Source of the DNA: Halobacteriovorax sp. HLS
GTDB taxonomy: Bacteria > Bdellovibrionota > Bacteriovoracia > Bacteriovoracales > Bacteriovoracaceae
Direction of reading: 5' to 3'
Assembly (NCBI RefSeq): GCF_004006665.1
Contig: NZ_QOCL01000012.1
Span: forward strand, 124,001-188,000
Length of the DNA: 64,000 bases
The position numbers and the translations under genes were made by a program. Shown piece by piece: positions 1-7,217 of this stretch (positions are counted from its first letter, which is position 1; every line of letters starts with the position of its first letter). The notes under the pieces were generated by a model, which ran no database searches, was not told the DNA's origin, and saw only the letters and a program-made list of their open reading frames with translations.

Positions 1-2
1 AT

Positions 3-1139
3 GCTGATTTATATACTCCACTTGCCAAGTGGGGAGATCAAATCCTAGAAGGAATGGAAAATTCCATGAAGTTATATGAGTCTCTGTCTAAGAGACTAGA
101 TCTAGACTTACCGCTAGAGACAACTCCAGAGCTATTTGTTCCAAATATTCCTAATAAGATCTCAATCCATAAGAGAATTTTAAAACCTAGAAAACTGATA
201 AAAGATTATAAAATGGAAGAGGTTCGTCCATCTCAATTTAGTGAATATATTTTTGAAAGATTACAAGATGAAGATATTTACAATGAATACCTAAATTCTC
301 CTTATGTGCTTCTAAAGAAACTAACTGATGAATTTGAAAAATTCTATCAAACTAGTCGACTGGATTATTTACATCCAAAATTTGGAGAAGAAAAACTACA
401 ACTAGGGTTAGTTACACCAGACTTTGCTCACATGTTTGGAAATAAAAGCTACAAGAGCATAGAGAAGTGGAAATATAAAATGAATCGTTGGTATGATGAT
501 TCAATCTTATGGAGAGGACTTTCGTCACAGGATACAGCGACCAGTGAAAAAGAGATTCTCTCAATGTTTACAGACATAAATGATCACTTTGTTTCAAATG
601 GAAATATTGGAAGAAGTGGAAATAAGATAGAACTAGCAAAGAAAGAATTTGAAAAATATAATGAAGATGTAGTTAGTGGAGGACTTGTTCAAATGGCCAA
701 AGACCATAGTGAGTCAGGACCACTTTATGGTGAAAGTTACGGTTACTCCACATCAAGAAAGAGAAGTGTAGGAAAGGCCTTTGCCATGGGGGCCATGGTT
801 ATTGCCGAATATGGGGATCATCAAAACTATCAACACTTATTAAAATCTAGAGTGCTTGTTGGTATGAAGAAAAGTATTAAAGATGTAGATCTCGCTCGTC
901 TAAAGCAAATGAGACCTGAGTTCTCCTATATCTATCCACGACAAAGAGAGGTTATGGGAGTTGGAGCGACTGATCCAGATGCTGTTATGGTTATTCAAAC
1001 TATCGATGAAGCAGGTGAAGTCATCTTAAGTTATGTAAGAAATGCAAAAAAGCCAAATGAAATACTAGTATTTGATCAAGAAGTTAACGAGATCTCAAGT
1101 ATTGGAAAACGTCCAATTAGAAGGATACAGCTTGATTAA
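3..1139 (+). CDS. ADP-ribosyltransferase-like protein, 5' end outside window
   Basis: The frame is already open at the window edge and no stop precedes the first ATG (54), so the gene probably starts upstream. Counted from that ATG, three blocks fit the R-S-E layout of ADP-ribosyltransferases: W153-R154-G155 after a beta-like stretch; S232-T233-S234 followed by a helix (VGKAFA); and Q297-x-E299 just before a hydrophobic strand. In the family these bind NAD+ and the last Glu is catalytic; Q-x-E rather than E-x-E is typical of enzymes that do not modify arginine. The first ~140 residues are charged and helical with no recognised domain. The 3' end overlaps the next gene by 8 bp. Family assignment is from motifs only; substrate and delivery route are unknown. 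Confidence 0.6.
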   Translation, partial: ADLYTPLAKWGDQILEGMENSMKLYESLSKRLDLDLPLETTPELFVPNIPNKISIHKRILKPRKLIKDYKMEEVRPSQFSEYIFERLQDEDIYNEYLNSPYVLLKKLTDEFEKFYQTSRLDYLHPKFGEEKLQLGLVTPDFAHMFGNKSYKSIEKWKYKMNRWYDDSILWRGLSSQDTATSEKEILSMFTDINDHFVSNGNIGRSGNKIELAKKEFEKYNEDVVSGGLVQMAKDHSESGPLYGESYGYSTSRKRSVGKAFAMGAMVIAEYGDHQNYQHLLKSRVLVGMKKSIKDVDLARLKQMRPEFSYIYPRQREVMGVGATDPDAVMVIQTIDEAGEVILSYVRNAKKPNEILVFDQEVNEISSIGKRPIRRIQLD

Positions 1140-1569
1140 AAAATGTATTTTCCTTTTCTTTTTTACCAGTATAGTGCATGCAAAATTCTCTGCTAGTGTT
1201 TATGAAATACCATGTGAAAAAATTGTACTAGAGGTTAGCTCATGTGAAGCCTATACTTTTAATAATGGACTTTCTAACGATTCTTATTTGAACTTTGAAG
1301 GGGCAGTTCTTGATGCACGAATAATTTCTCGCGAAGCTAGCAAGTGTCATGATTCGCAGAAAATGGATTTGTCGAAATATAAAGAACTCAAACTTTTACC
1401 AAAGAAGTTTGTGAATAATTACAGCTGTAGCGAAGAGAAAAGAAGAATCACAACTTATAGAAAGAATTATTTCTGTGATACTCCAGGAGCGAAGACAATA
1501 AAAGCTTGTTTTATAAGTTCGATATCAAGAAAGAAGTCGTTTCAATTTTTAGAATACTATCAGGATTAG
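1132..1569 (+). CDS. Small exported cysteine-containing protein
   Basis: Not a recognised family. The start is taken as TTG 1132 because AGAAGGA at 1119-1125 lies six bases upstream and the protein then begins with a clean Sec signal (Lys-Lys, then a Phe-rich core, cleavage near HAKFSA). A longer frame back to TTG 1072 would put 20 charged residues before the signal. The mature part (~125 residues) has about six cysteines, suggesting disulfides in the periplasm or outside. It overlaps the ADP-ribosyltransferase-like gene by 8 bp, so the two are probably translationally coupled; an immunity or partner role is possible but unproven. Its stop is shared with the convergent gene in a TTAG overlap. 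Confidence 0.6.
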   Translation: MIKKCIFLFFFTSIVHAKFSASVYEIPCEKIVLEVSSCEAYTFNNGLSNDSYLNFEGAVLDARIISREASKCHDSQKMDLSKYKELKLLPKKFVNNYSCSEEKRRITTYRKNYFCDTPGAKTIKACFISSISRKKSFQFLEYYQD

Positions 1570-2918
1570 GAGTCGAGTGCAGTGATGAGGGCCTTTAGAG
1601 GGTTTTTGAAATTGCCCTTATTATAATTTTGCTTAAGGAACTCTAGGTAACTCTTACCATCTTTTTCATAATCATTAAAAATCATGAAATGACTTAGTCT
1701 TAAAGCAAGTATGAAGATGCAGCTAAGTGGGGAGATTTGTGATGACTTTAATCCTTTTGGGAAACCGCTTCCATCAGGTTTTTCATGGTGTTCAATTATT
1801 ATCTTGCTAACATCAGGAGAGATAAAACTCATCTCATTAATAAGCTTGGCGGATTCAAAGACATGTTCATCTATTTTAGACTTTTCTTTATGATCTAGGT
1901 CTTCATAAGAAATATCCTTATCAACAATCATAGATAACTTGTCTTCTCCTAAACTCAAATCATGTATTAAGGCCGCATATGTGATTTTTTCTAATTGCTG
2001 CGTATTCGAAAATGGTATTTTAGTTATCATTAGTTGAGATATGTGAACAATTAGTAAGCTATGGCCAACGAGATAGCCTTTCTTCTTGTAGAAATCTTTT
2101 AGTAGCCGACTTAGATCATTATTTTGCGAAAGATGTTTAATAGACTTATTTACAACTTTATTGATGTAGACCTTTTGAGGTTCACTAATTCCTAAAGTCT
2201 TTAGTGAGTCGTTTATAAACTCGAGCCCCTCAGACGCACAAGCTACAACATCTTCAAAAGAGCTAGATGCTTCTAGTTCTTGCGTTAACTTTACAGTTAA
2301 TTTAGAAATGAACTCTTCATAATCATCTTCTGTTATATATGCGTAAGATTCTCCACGCAGTTGATACTTAATAAGTTGAGACTCTCTTTGTAATTCATTT
2401 TTATGAATAATTTTTAAGAACTTTTTATCACTTAGTTTGAGATAGATATTGGCATTATCATTTAGAAACTTTGTCAAAAAATCTATTTTTATTTTTTTAT
2501 AAGTAACGCTATTAATTTCAACTTCACTTGAAGGGATCTTTGCATTTAATAGCTTCTCAACATTAAATAATATATCCTTTGAAGCTACGGGTTTTTGTAG
2601 ATAGAGGTAGTTATTGCTATTTTCTATTTCTTGTTTTAGCTCTTTTGGGAGTGCCTCAATATTTTCACTGGTACATAAGATAAATGGAATCTTGTTATTC
2701 TGTGTATTGTAATAAATAATTTTATCCCCATTACCCTCAGGCATATTTAAGTCCGAGATAATGAGATTTATATTTTCATGCGAGCTGAGGGCTTCAATCG
2801 CTTCAATAGAACTAGTTGCTCTAAGTATTGTAGCGTCGAACTTTGAATCAAGGACTACTTCATAGAGATCAAGTAAGTCTTCCATGTCATCAACTATGAG
2901 AATCTTTATGTTTTTCAT
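1566..2918 (-). CDS. Response regulator with HD-GYP-type output domain
   Basis: The N-terminal receiver (1-125) has the acidic pair D10-D11, phosphoacceptor D56 in the IISDLNMP block and K109 before Pro. A ~150-residue linker follows. The C-terminal domain (280-410) has H286, H319-D320, H352, H377-H378 and a DGSGFP block at 382-387, which matches HD-GYP phosphodiesterases with Phe in place of Tyr in the GYP motif. In the family this domain hydrolyses cyclic di-GMP. A paralogue of identical length (450 residues) lies at 7218-8570 but has lost key residues. The gene is monocistronic and divergent from the exported NADAR gene; no cognate kinase is adjacent. Confidence 0.85.
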   Translation of the reverse strand: MKNIKILIVDDMEDLLDLYEVVLDSKFDATILRATSSIEAIEALSSHENINLIISDLNMPEGNGDKIIYYNTQNNKIPFILCTSENIEALPKELKQEIENSNNYLYLQKPVASKDILFNVEKLLNAKIPSSEVEINSVTYKKIKIDFLTKFLNDNANIYLKLSDKKFLKIIHKNELQRESQLIKYQLRGESYAYITEDDYEEFISKLTVKLTQELEASSSFEDVVACASEGLEFINDSLKTLGISEPQKVYINKVVNKSIKHLSQNNDLSRLLKDFYKKKGYLVGHSLLIVHISQLMITKIPFSNTQQLEKITYAALIHDLSLGEDKLSMIVDKDISYEDLDHKEKSKIDEHVFESAKLINEMSFISPDVSKIIIEHHEKPDGSGFPKGLKSSQISPLSCIFILALRLSHFMIFNDYEKDGKSYLEFLKQNYNKGNFKNPLKALITALDS

Positions 2919-3063
2919 CTACCAATGATAATAGAATATCAAATATTTATCTAATGGAATTATGTTCACACTTGTTAAGCATTGAATATTATAAGTGTAA
3001 TAATATTGCTCTATCAGCAGTATGTGTCATGACAAACGATGCTTAGAATAGTTTAAATGACTC

Positions 3064-3711
3064 ATGAAAAAACTAATCTACTTATTCTTACTTTTTGCCG
3101 TTGCATTAAATATTAATGCAGCTAACTCCAATTACCCATCTCACTGGTGGGAAGAAGTTGATCGCAGTACAGCTCCGGGATGGGAAGTTCTCCCACAAGA
3201 TGCTAAAGAAGGGGAGGTTATCCTTTCTAAGCGAAATGAGTTGGGAATACTTTCTAATTTTGCTGCGACACCTTTTACTTACAAAGGAATTAACTATCAA
3301 TCCTTAGAAGGTTTTTGGCAGTCGCTGAAATATCCTGAATCTGATGATGATATCCGCGCAACTTTTGAAGGAATCGAGTGGCCGTATACTAGATTTGAAG
3401 TTGAGCAGATGACCGGCTTTCTTGCAAAAAAAGCAGGTGGCTATGCCAATTCTAATATGCGCGAAATGGGTATTGATTGGGTTACTTTTAAAGGAAAGAG
3501 AATAAAGTTTTGGACCGTCTCTAAAGGCGTTCATTATAAATTGATTAAAGACGCCCTTAGAACTAAGGCATTACAAAACCCTGAGGTAATGAAAGTTCTC
3601 TTATCTACAGGAGACCTGGTTTTACGACCAGATCACCAAATGGGAGATGCTCCACCGGCATGGTTCTATAATAAGATTTGGATGGAACTAAGAGAAGAAT
3701 TTAACAATTAA
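3064..3711 (+). CDS. Exported NADAR-domain (YbiA-like) protein
   Basis: Residues 1-19 form a Sec signal peptide (two Lys, hydrophobic core, cleavage near NINAA). The mature part (50-210) matches the NADAR fold: LSNFA at 63-67, the SLEGFWQSLK block at 80-89 with its conserved Glu (E82), and a C-terminal WxGxN-poor tail ending in a helix. Known NADAR proteins are cytosolic and act on ADP-ribose-linked substrates, including reversal of DNA guanine ADP-ribosylation and hydrolysis in riboflavin damage control. An exported form is unusual. It lies 1.5 kb from the ADP-ribosyltransferase-like gene, which may or may not be meaningful. A strong terminator follows at 3720-3741. No good SD is seen before the ATG. 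Confidence 0.75.
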   Translation: MKKLIYLFLLFAVALNINAANSNYPSHWWEEVDRSTAPGWEVLPQDAKEGEVILSKRNELGILSNFAATPFTYKGINYQSLEGFWQSLKYPESDDDIRATFEGIEWPYTRFEVEQMTGFLAKKAGGYANSNMREMGIDWVTFKGKRIKFWTVSKGVHYKLIKDALRTKALQNPEVMKVLLSTGDLVLRPDHQMGDAPPAWFYNKIWMELREEFNN

Positions 3712-3719
3712 ACCGAATT

Positions 3720-3741
3720 GACCCTTTTTGGGTCTTTTTTT
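3720..3741 (+). terminator. Rho-independent terminator after the NADAR gene
   Basis: Perfect 5-bp stem GACCC/GGGTC around a T5 loop, followed directly by seven T residues, 8 bp past the stop codon. Confidence 0.85.
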
Positions 3742-3762
3742 GTCTGTAAAAATAACGCAATG

Positions 3763-3791
3763 TATTGAGTTTTTACTAATAACAATATAAT
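3763..3791 (+). promoter_or_regulatory. Sigma-70-type promoter for the 3822 gene
   Basis: A consensus TATAAT (3786-3791) lies 31 bases before the start; a weak -35 around TATTGA/TTGAGT (3763-3770) gives a 15-17 bp spacer. Inferred from sequence only. Confidence 0.5.
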
Positions 3792-3821
3792 CTCTTGAAA
3801 AATTATTTTAGGAGGCCCACC

Positions 3822-4226
3822 ATGAAAAAGCTACCAGCACTAATCTTTGTTCTATTACTTTCGACGTCAACTTTTGCACTAAGCGATAGTGACTGTAGAG
3901 AAGTCTATAATCGTGCATTTATTGAACTTGTTGATGCAAGTATCGAATTTAATGAAGGTTATATGGACAAGTATGAATTTTCGGCCAATGTTGCAGCTAT
4001 TTCAACTGAGGTTTCAGCTGTGAGAGGCGTTTGCTTAGCTGTAGAGTCTCCTCGAAATAAGAAGTGCGTTCAAAGCTATAAGAAGAGATATAAAGCGCTT
4101 AGAAATGAAATTAAGTTAACTTCCGTACTTGTTGGTAATCAAACTCAGGTAAGGCCTAGGCTAATTGAGACTATTTCTAATGAATTCGGTAACCTATTTT
4201 CAAGATTAAAGTGTGGTGACTTGTAA
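3822..4226 (+). CDS. Small exported protein, unknown function
   Basis: A strong SD (TAGGAGG, 3809-3815) sets the start at ATG 3822 rather than an upstream in-frame ATG at 3795. Residues 1-20 are a Sec signal peptide ending near TFALS. The mature chain (~114 residues) looks helical, with four Cys (in the DCRE, GVCL, KKCV and LKCG contexts) likely to form two disulfides. No family was recognised. It stands alone, between the terminator of the NADAR gene and the promoter of rpsP. Confidence 0.65.
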   Translation: MKKLPALIFVLLLSTSTFALSDSDCREVYNRAFIELVDASIEFNEGYMDKYEFSANVAAISTEVSAVRGVCLAVESPRNKKCVQSYKKRYKALRNEIKLTSVLVGNQTQVRPRLIETISNEFGNLFSRLKCGDL

Positions 4227-4243
4227 ATTTAATGTTATTGTCA

Positions 4244-4272
4244 TTGACATTAAGTAGGGCATGCTTTAAATA
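4244..4272 (+). promoter_or_regulatory. Promoter of rpsP-khpA
   Basis: TTGACA (4244-4249) is a perfect -35 box; 17 bp downstream lies TAAATA, a fair -10 box. A good SD (TAGGAG) precedes the rpsP ATG. Confidence 0.55.
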
Positions 4273-4319
4273 ATAGAGCTTAAATAAGTGTTATAACGAG
4301 TTATTGTAGGAGTTCATAC

Positions 4320-4568
4320 ATGTTAACAATTAGAATGCAACGCGGTGGTAGAGTTCATATGCCAATTTATACAATCGTTGCCACAGACTCAAGAAACCCA
4401 AGAGACGGTCGTTTCAACGAAAGACTTGGTCAATACAACCCACATATCGAAGGTCAACAACTTATCGATATCAAAGCTGATAGAATCAATGCACTAGTAA
4501 AAAATGGTGCAACAATGTCTGATACAGTTAAATCTCTATTCAAAAAAAATAAAGTACTAGTAGGTTAA
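4320..4568 (+). CDS. rpsP: 30S ribosomal protein S16
   Basis: 82 residues, the usual size for bS16. The N-terminus (TIRMQRGGR), the ATDSRNPRDGRFNERLG block and the downstream NPH plus GATMSDTVKSL segments are the conserved S16 signatures. The protein binds 16S rRNA and is needed for 30S assembly. It is followed by khpA, the usual first two genes of the rpsP-khpA-rimM-trmD-rplS operon, but rimM and trmD are not present here: khpA ends in a terminator. The 109-bp spacer to khpA holds two hairpins. Confidence 0.95.
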   Translation: MLTIRMQRGGRVHMPIYTIVATDSRNPRDGRFNERLGQYNPHIEGQQLIDIKADRINALVKNGATMSDTVKSLFKKNKVLVG

Positions 4569-4574
4569 TAACAT

Positions 4575-4606
4575 TCCTCTAATTCTATGAAGTTAGATTT
4601 AGAGGA
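4575..4606 (+). promoter_or_regulatory. Stem-loop just downstream of rpsP
   Basis: Perfect 8-bp arms TCCTCTAA (4575-4582) and TTAGAGGA (4599-4606) with a 16-nt loop, followed by a weakly T-rich stretch. It could be an attenuator or a processing site that sets the ratio of S16 to KhpA. Confidence 0.45.
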
Positions 4607-4638
4607 CTTGTCTTTAATTATTTGAAGTTAATGGGATT

Positions 4639-4658
4639 GGCCTTATTTTACTAAGGCC
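4639..4658 (+). promoter_or_regulatory. Stem-loop in the khpA leader
   Basis: Perfect 7-bp arms GGCCTTA/TAAGGCC with a 6-nt loop, ending 19 bases before the khpA ATG and 12 bases or so before its SD. Could influence khpA translation or mRNA stability; no T-run follows, so it is not a terminator. Confidence 0.4.
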
Positions 4659-4677
4659 TGTAGAAAGCGGAGTACAA

Positions 4678-4917
4678 ATGAGCGAATTGAAAGATCTAAT
4701 CCATTATGTTTCTAAAGCACTAGTTGATATGCCAGATGTTGTTGAAGTAAACGAGATTGTAGGTGAACAAACAACTGTGATAGAGCTTAAAGTTGATAAG
4801 ACAGACCTAGGTAAGGTTATTGGAAAGCAAGGTCGTACGGCCAGAGCATTAAGAACTATTCTTAACGCAGCTTCTACTAAGCTTAAAAAGAGATCTGTTT
4901 TAGAAATTATTGAGTAA
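4678..4917 (+). CDS. khpA: KH-domain RNA-binding protein KhpA
   Basis: 79 residues, one KH domain filling the whole chain. The GxxG loop is GKQG in the block [17 protein letters not shown]. KhpA (YlqC/UPF0109 family) binds RNA, often as a heterodimer with KhpB/Jag, and affects cell division and small-RNA biology in Gram-positives. Its place after rpsP is the conserved one. A SD-like GCGGAG precedes the ATG. It ends 24 bp before a strong terminator. Confidence 0.9.
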   Translation: MSELKDLIHYVSKALVDMPDVVEVNEIVGEQTTVIELKVDKTDLGKVIGKQGRTARALRTILNAASTKLKKRSVLEIIE

Positions 4918-4941
4918 AATAGAATACAAAAATGATTTGGT

Positions 4942-4969
4942 AACCTCACTTTCTGTGAGGTTTTTTTTT
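4942..4969 (+). terminator. Terminator of rpsP-khpA
   Basis: Perfect 8-bp stem AACCTCAC/GTGAGGTT with a 5-nt loop, followed by a run of T to 4969. Confidence 0.9.
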
Positions 4970-5043
4970 CCTTTTTTTAATGGTTTAAGATAAATTAAGT
5001 TTAATTAACTTTTATTTACCAATCTTTAAGCTATTATATAATT

Positions 5044-5430
5044 ATGAATAATGAGAAACGAAGAGTAATTATAATCGATGATGAGCCTGATCTTTTAGAG
5101 ATTTGTGCCGATGCTTTCGAGATGGAAGATTACCAAGTATTGACGGCTGCAGATGGTAAGCAAGGGCTAGACCTTATTACTTCTAATGAGATTGATGTGA
5201 TTATTTCTGATTCTTTTATGCCTGAAATGACTGGGTTAGAGTTATTATCCCACTTAAAAAATAGTAATACAGATTACCCTTTATTTTATCTTTCCACTGG
5301 TGCTATCGACATAACAGAGGAAGAATTAAAAGAAAAGGGGGCAACTGGTCTCATATCGAAACCTTTTGATTTAGATGAGATACTAGAGAGAATAAAAATC
5401 GATCTAGAAACTCGTAAAAATGAATCATAA
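5044..5430 (+). CDS. Single-domain response regulator
   Basis: 128 residues, only a receiver domain. Conserved residues are present: acidic D12-D13, phosphoacceptor D56 in the IISDSFMP block, Ser/Thr in the LSTG segment and K106 before Pro. There is no output domain, so it acts by protein contact or phosphotransfer. The 3' end overlaps the next gene by 11 bp, so it is co-translated with the GCKR-like double-SIS protein; no kinase is adjacent. Confidence 0.9.
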   Translation: MNNEKRRVIIIDDEPDLLEICADAFEMEDYQVLTAADGKQGLDLITSNEIDVIISDSFMPEMTGLELLSHLKNSNTDYPLFYLSTGAIDITEEELKEKGATGLISKPFDLDEILERIKIDLETRKNES

Positions 5431-6928
5431 AGAACTTGCAAAAAAATTCTTAGAAATTTCTCACGACTTCAAATTAGGGGATCTCCCTACTGAAGGACAA
5501 CACCCTAAAACAATTGGCTTATCTCAATGGTCAAAAAGTAATCTACCGCTGGCCTTGGATAATATAAAGCAAATTGAGCAAGAAGTTCTTGAAGTCCTAA
5601 AAGCTAAGTTCGGCGAATTAAATTCTCTTAAGCAAGAGATTAGAGATACGTTTGAAACAGGTGGAAGAGTTTTCCTTTGTGGCTGTGGAGCTACTGGACG
5701 TTTATCTCTTTGCTTAGAGACTATATGGAAGAAAACTCAAAAGTCTAAAGAAAGTGTTCTCTCATTTATGGCCGGTGGAGACGTTGCTCTCATTCATTCA
5801 ATAGAAAATTTCGAAGACTTCCCACAGTATGGAAGTAGACAATTACTAGAGTTAGGCTTTGGTGAAAATGATCTTCTTATTTCTACGACTGAAGGTGGAG
5901 AAACTCCATTTGTTATTGGAGCTACAGAACAAGCAGCGCAAACTTCTAAGAGAAGACCTTATTTTCTTTATTGTAATCCAGATGATATTTTAAGCTCTGT
6001 TGCCTTGAGGTCAAAGAAAGTAATAGAAAACAAAAATATTGAGAAAATTAATCTCACTGTGTCTCAGATGGTTTTGGCCGGAAGTACTCGAATGCAGGCC
6101 AGTACAATTCTAATGTTAGCTGCTGGAATTGGTCTTTTTAATTTAGATGAGATGTGGCTTAACAATCTTTCTGAGAATATTGATAATTTGAACTTTCACG
6201 ACCTTGAAGACTTTATTATAGAAGAGTCCAAAATTTATCAATCTGGTGACAGTGTTCTTTATTTAAGCTGTGATGAATTGGCCATTAGTGTTCTTACTGA
6301 TACCACTGAACGCTCTCCAACATTTAGTTTAATTTCATTTGAAAATATGCAATCTAGAACTTCTGATTATTCTCTTTGTTACTTAAGCCTGAAAAGCTCT
6401 TCTTCAATTGATGAAGCATGGTCAAAACTCTTGGAAAGACCTCCGAGGTGTTTAGAGTGGTCTGAGACTAAAGAACAAACTTCTCTATCACGCCTTAAAG
6501 GGTTTAATATTTCTAATGGACTTTTTAATCAGAGAGCTGATTATATAAATGGTAAAGATCAACTATTTGAAATTGAATTTCTGCAAGATGGATTTCATTT
6601 TAAACTGAATGAGTTGTCTAAAGACTGGCGTTTTAACTCAACTGATCTGTTAGCAAAGCACGTACTACTTAAGGTTTTGTTAAACACACATTCGACTCTG
6701 GTTATGGGTAGGCTTGATAGATACTCAAGTAATATTATGACGTGGGTTAGACCAAGTAATAATAAGCTAATCGATAGAACAATTCGTTATGTCCAAATAC
6801 TTTTAAAAGAAAAAGGTATATCAAAAGAGTATGATGAAATTTGCTATGAGCTTTTTAAGCAATTGGAAAGTGCCTCAAGGTCTGAGGCCCTAGTTTTAAA
6901 AGTCTATAATGCAATCTTAGAAAGTTAA
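5420..6928 (+). CDS. Double-SIS protein of the MurQ/GCKR family
   Basis: 502 residues, far longer than MurQ (~300). The first SIS domain (about 50-260) has a MurQ-like PTEGQ N-terminus, GCGATGRL (88-95), MAGGD (117-121), the SIENFED block, the [11 protein letters not shown] substrate loop and AGSTRMQAS. The second half ends with a segment (lower-case pattern [19 protein letters not shown], then a DLR-like helix) resembling the C-terminal SIS domain and cap of animal glucokinase regulatory protein. The position matching the catalytic Glu in MurQ's SECPP segment does not seem to be Glu, while the Glu of VEGAED is kept (E129). In the family, MurQ opens MurNAc-6-phosphate and GCKR binds fructose phosphates. 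I infer a sugar-phosphate-binding regulator or an amino-sugar enzyme. Co-translated with the REC protein upstream. Confidence 0.75.
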   Translation: MNHKELAKKFLEISHDFKLGDLPTEGQHPKTIGLSQWSKSNLPLALDNIKQIEQEVLEVLKAKFGELNSLKQEIRDTFETGGRVFLCGCGATGRLSLCLETIWKKTQKSKESVLSFMAGGDVALIHSIENFEDFPQYGSRQLLELGFGENDLLISTTEGGETPFVIGATEQAAQTSKRRPYFLYCNPDDILSSVALRSKKVIENKNIEKINLTVSQMVLAGSTRMQASTILMLAAGIGLFNLDEMWLNNLSENIDNLNFHDLEDFIIEESKIYQSGDSVLYLSCDELAISVLTDTTERSPTFSLISFENMQSRTSDYSLCYLSLKSSSSIDEAWSKLLERPPRCLEWSETKEQTSLSRLKGFNISNGLFNQRADYINGKDQLFEIEFLQDGFHFKLNELSKDWRFNSTDLLAKHVLLKVLLNTHSTLVMGRLDRYSSNIMTWVRPSNNKLIDRTIRYVQILLKEKGISKEYDEICYELFKQLESASRSEALVLKVYNAILES

Positions 6929-7098
6929 GAGTCTTTGTCAATTTCTTTCGTTTTACTTTGCTCTTCTTCGTTCATACCTTTTTTAAAGTTCGTAACTGCT
7001 TTGCCTAAAGCGCTTGCTAGCTGAGGAATTTTCTTACCTCCAAAAAGTAGTAAAACTACTGCAAGTATTAAGAGGCCTTCACCTAATCCAAAACTCAT
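6925..7098 (-). CDS. tatA: Twin-arginine translocase subunit TatA/E
   Basis: A 57-residue protein too short for many ORF callers. It begins [20 protein letters not shown], a short membrane helix preceded by the polar Glu typical of TatA, then [22 protein letters not shown], the standard amphipathic helix with FG hinge, and an acidic tail. TatA oligomers form the pore for folded Tat substrates. An AGGA SD lies ahead of the ATG. tatB and tatC are not adjacent. Its stop overlaps that of the convergent SIS gene by 4 bp (TTAA). Confidence 0.93.
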   Translation of the reverse strand: MSFGLGEGLLILAVVLLLFGGKKIPQLASALGKAVTNFKKGMNEEEQSKTKEIDKDS

Positions 7099-7217
7099 AT
7101 ATTTGTCCTATTCAAAAGGTTGGTTACTTAATAATTATCACATATTTTAACTAATCTTCAAAATTTATTATCTATTATGGTGAAAAGAATTTGTTTTGAA
7201 TTTAGAATATATATCAT

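Noticed and set aside
5420-6928. Plain MurNAc-6-phosphate etherase (MurQ) annotation
   Set aside because: The length, the second SIS-like half and the missing Glu in the SECPP-equivalent segment fit a GCKR-like protein better; etherase activity is not excluded.
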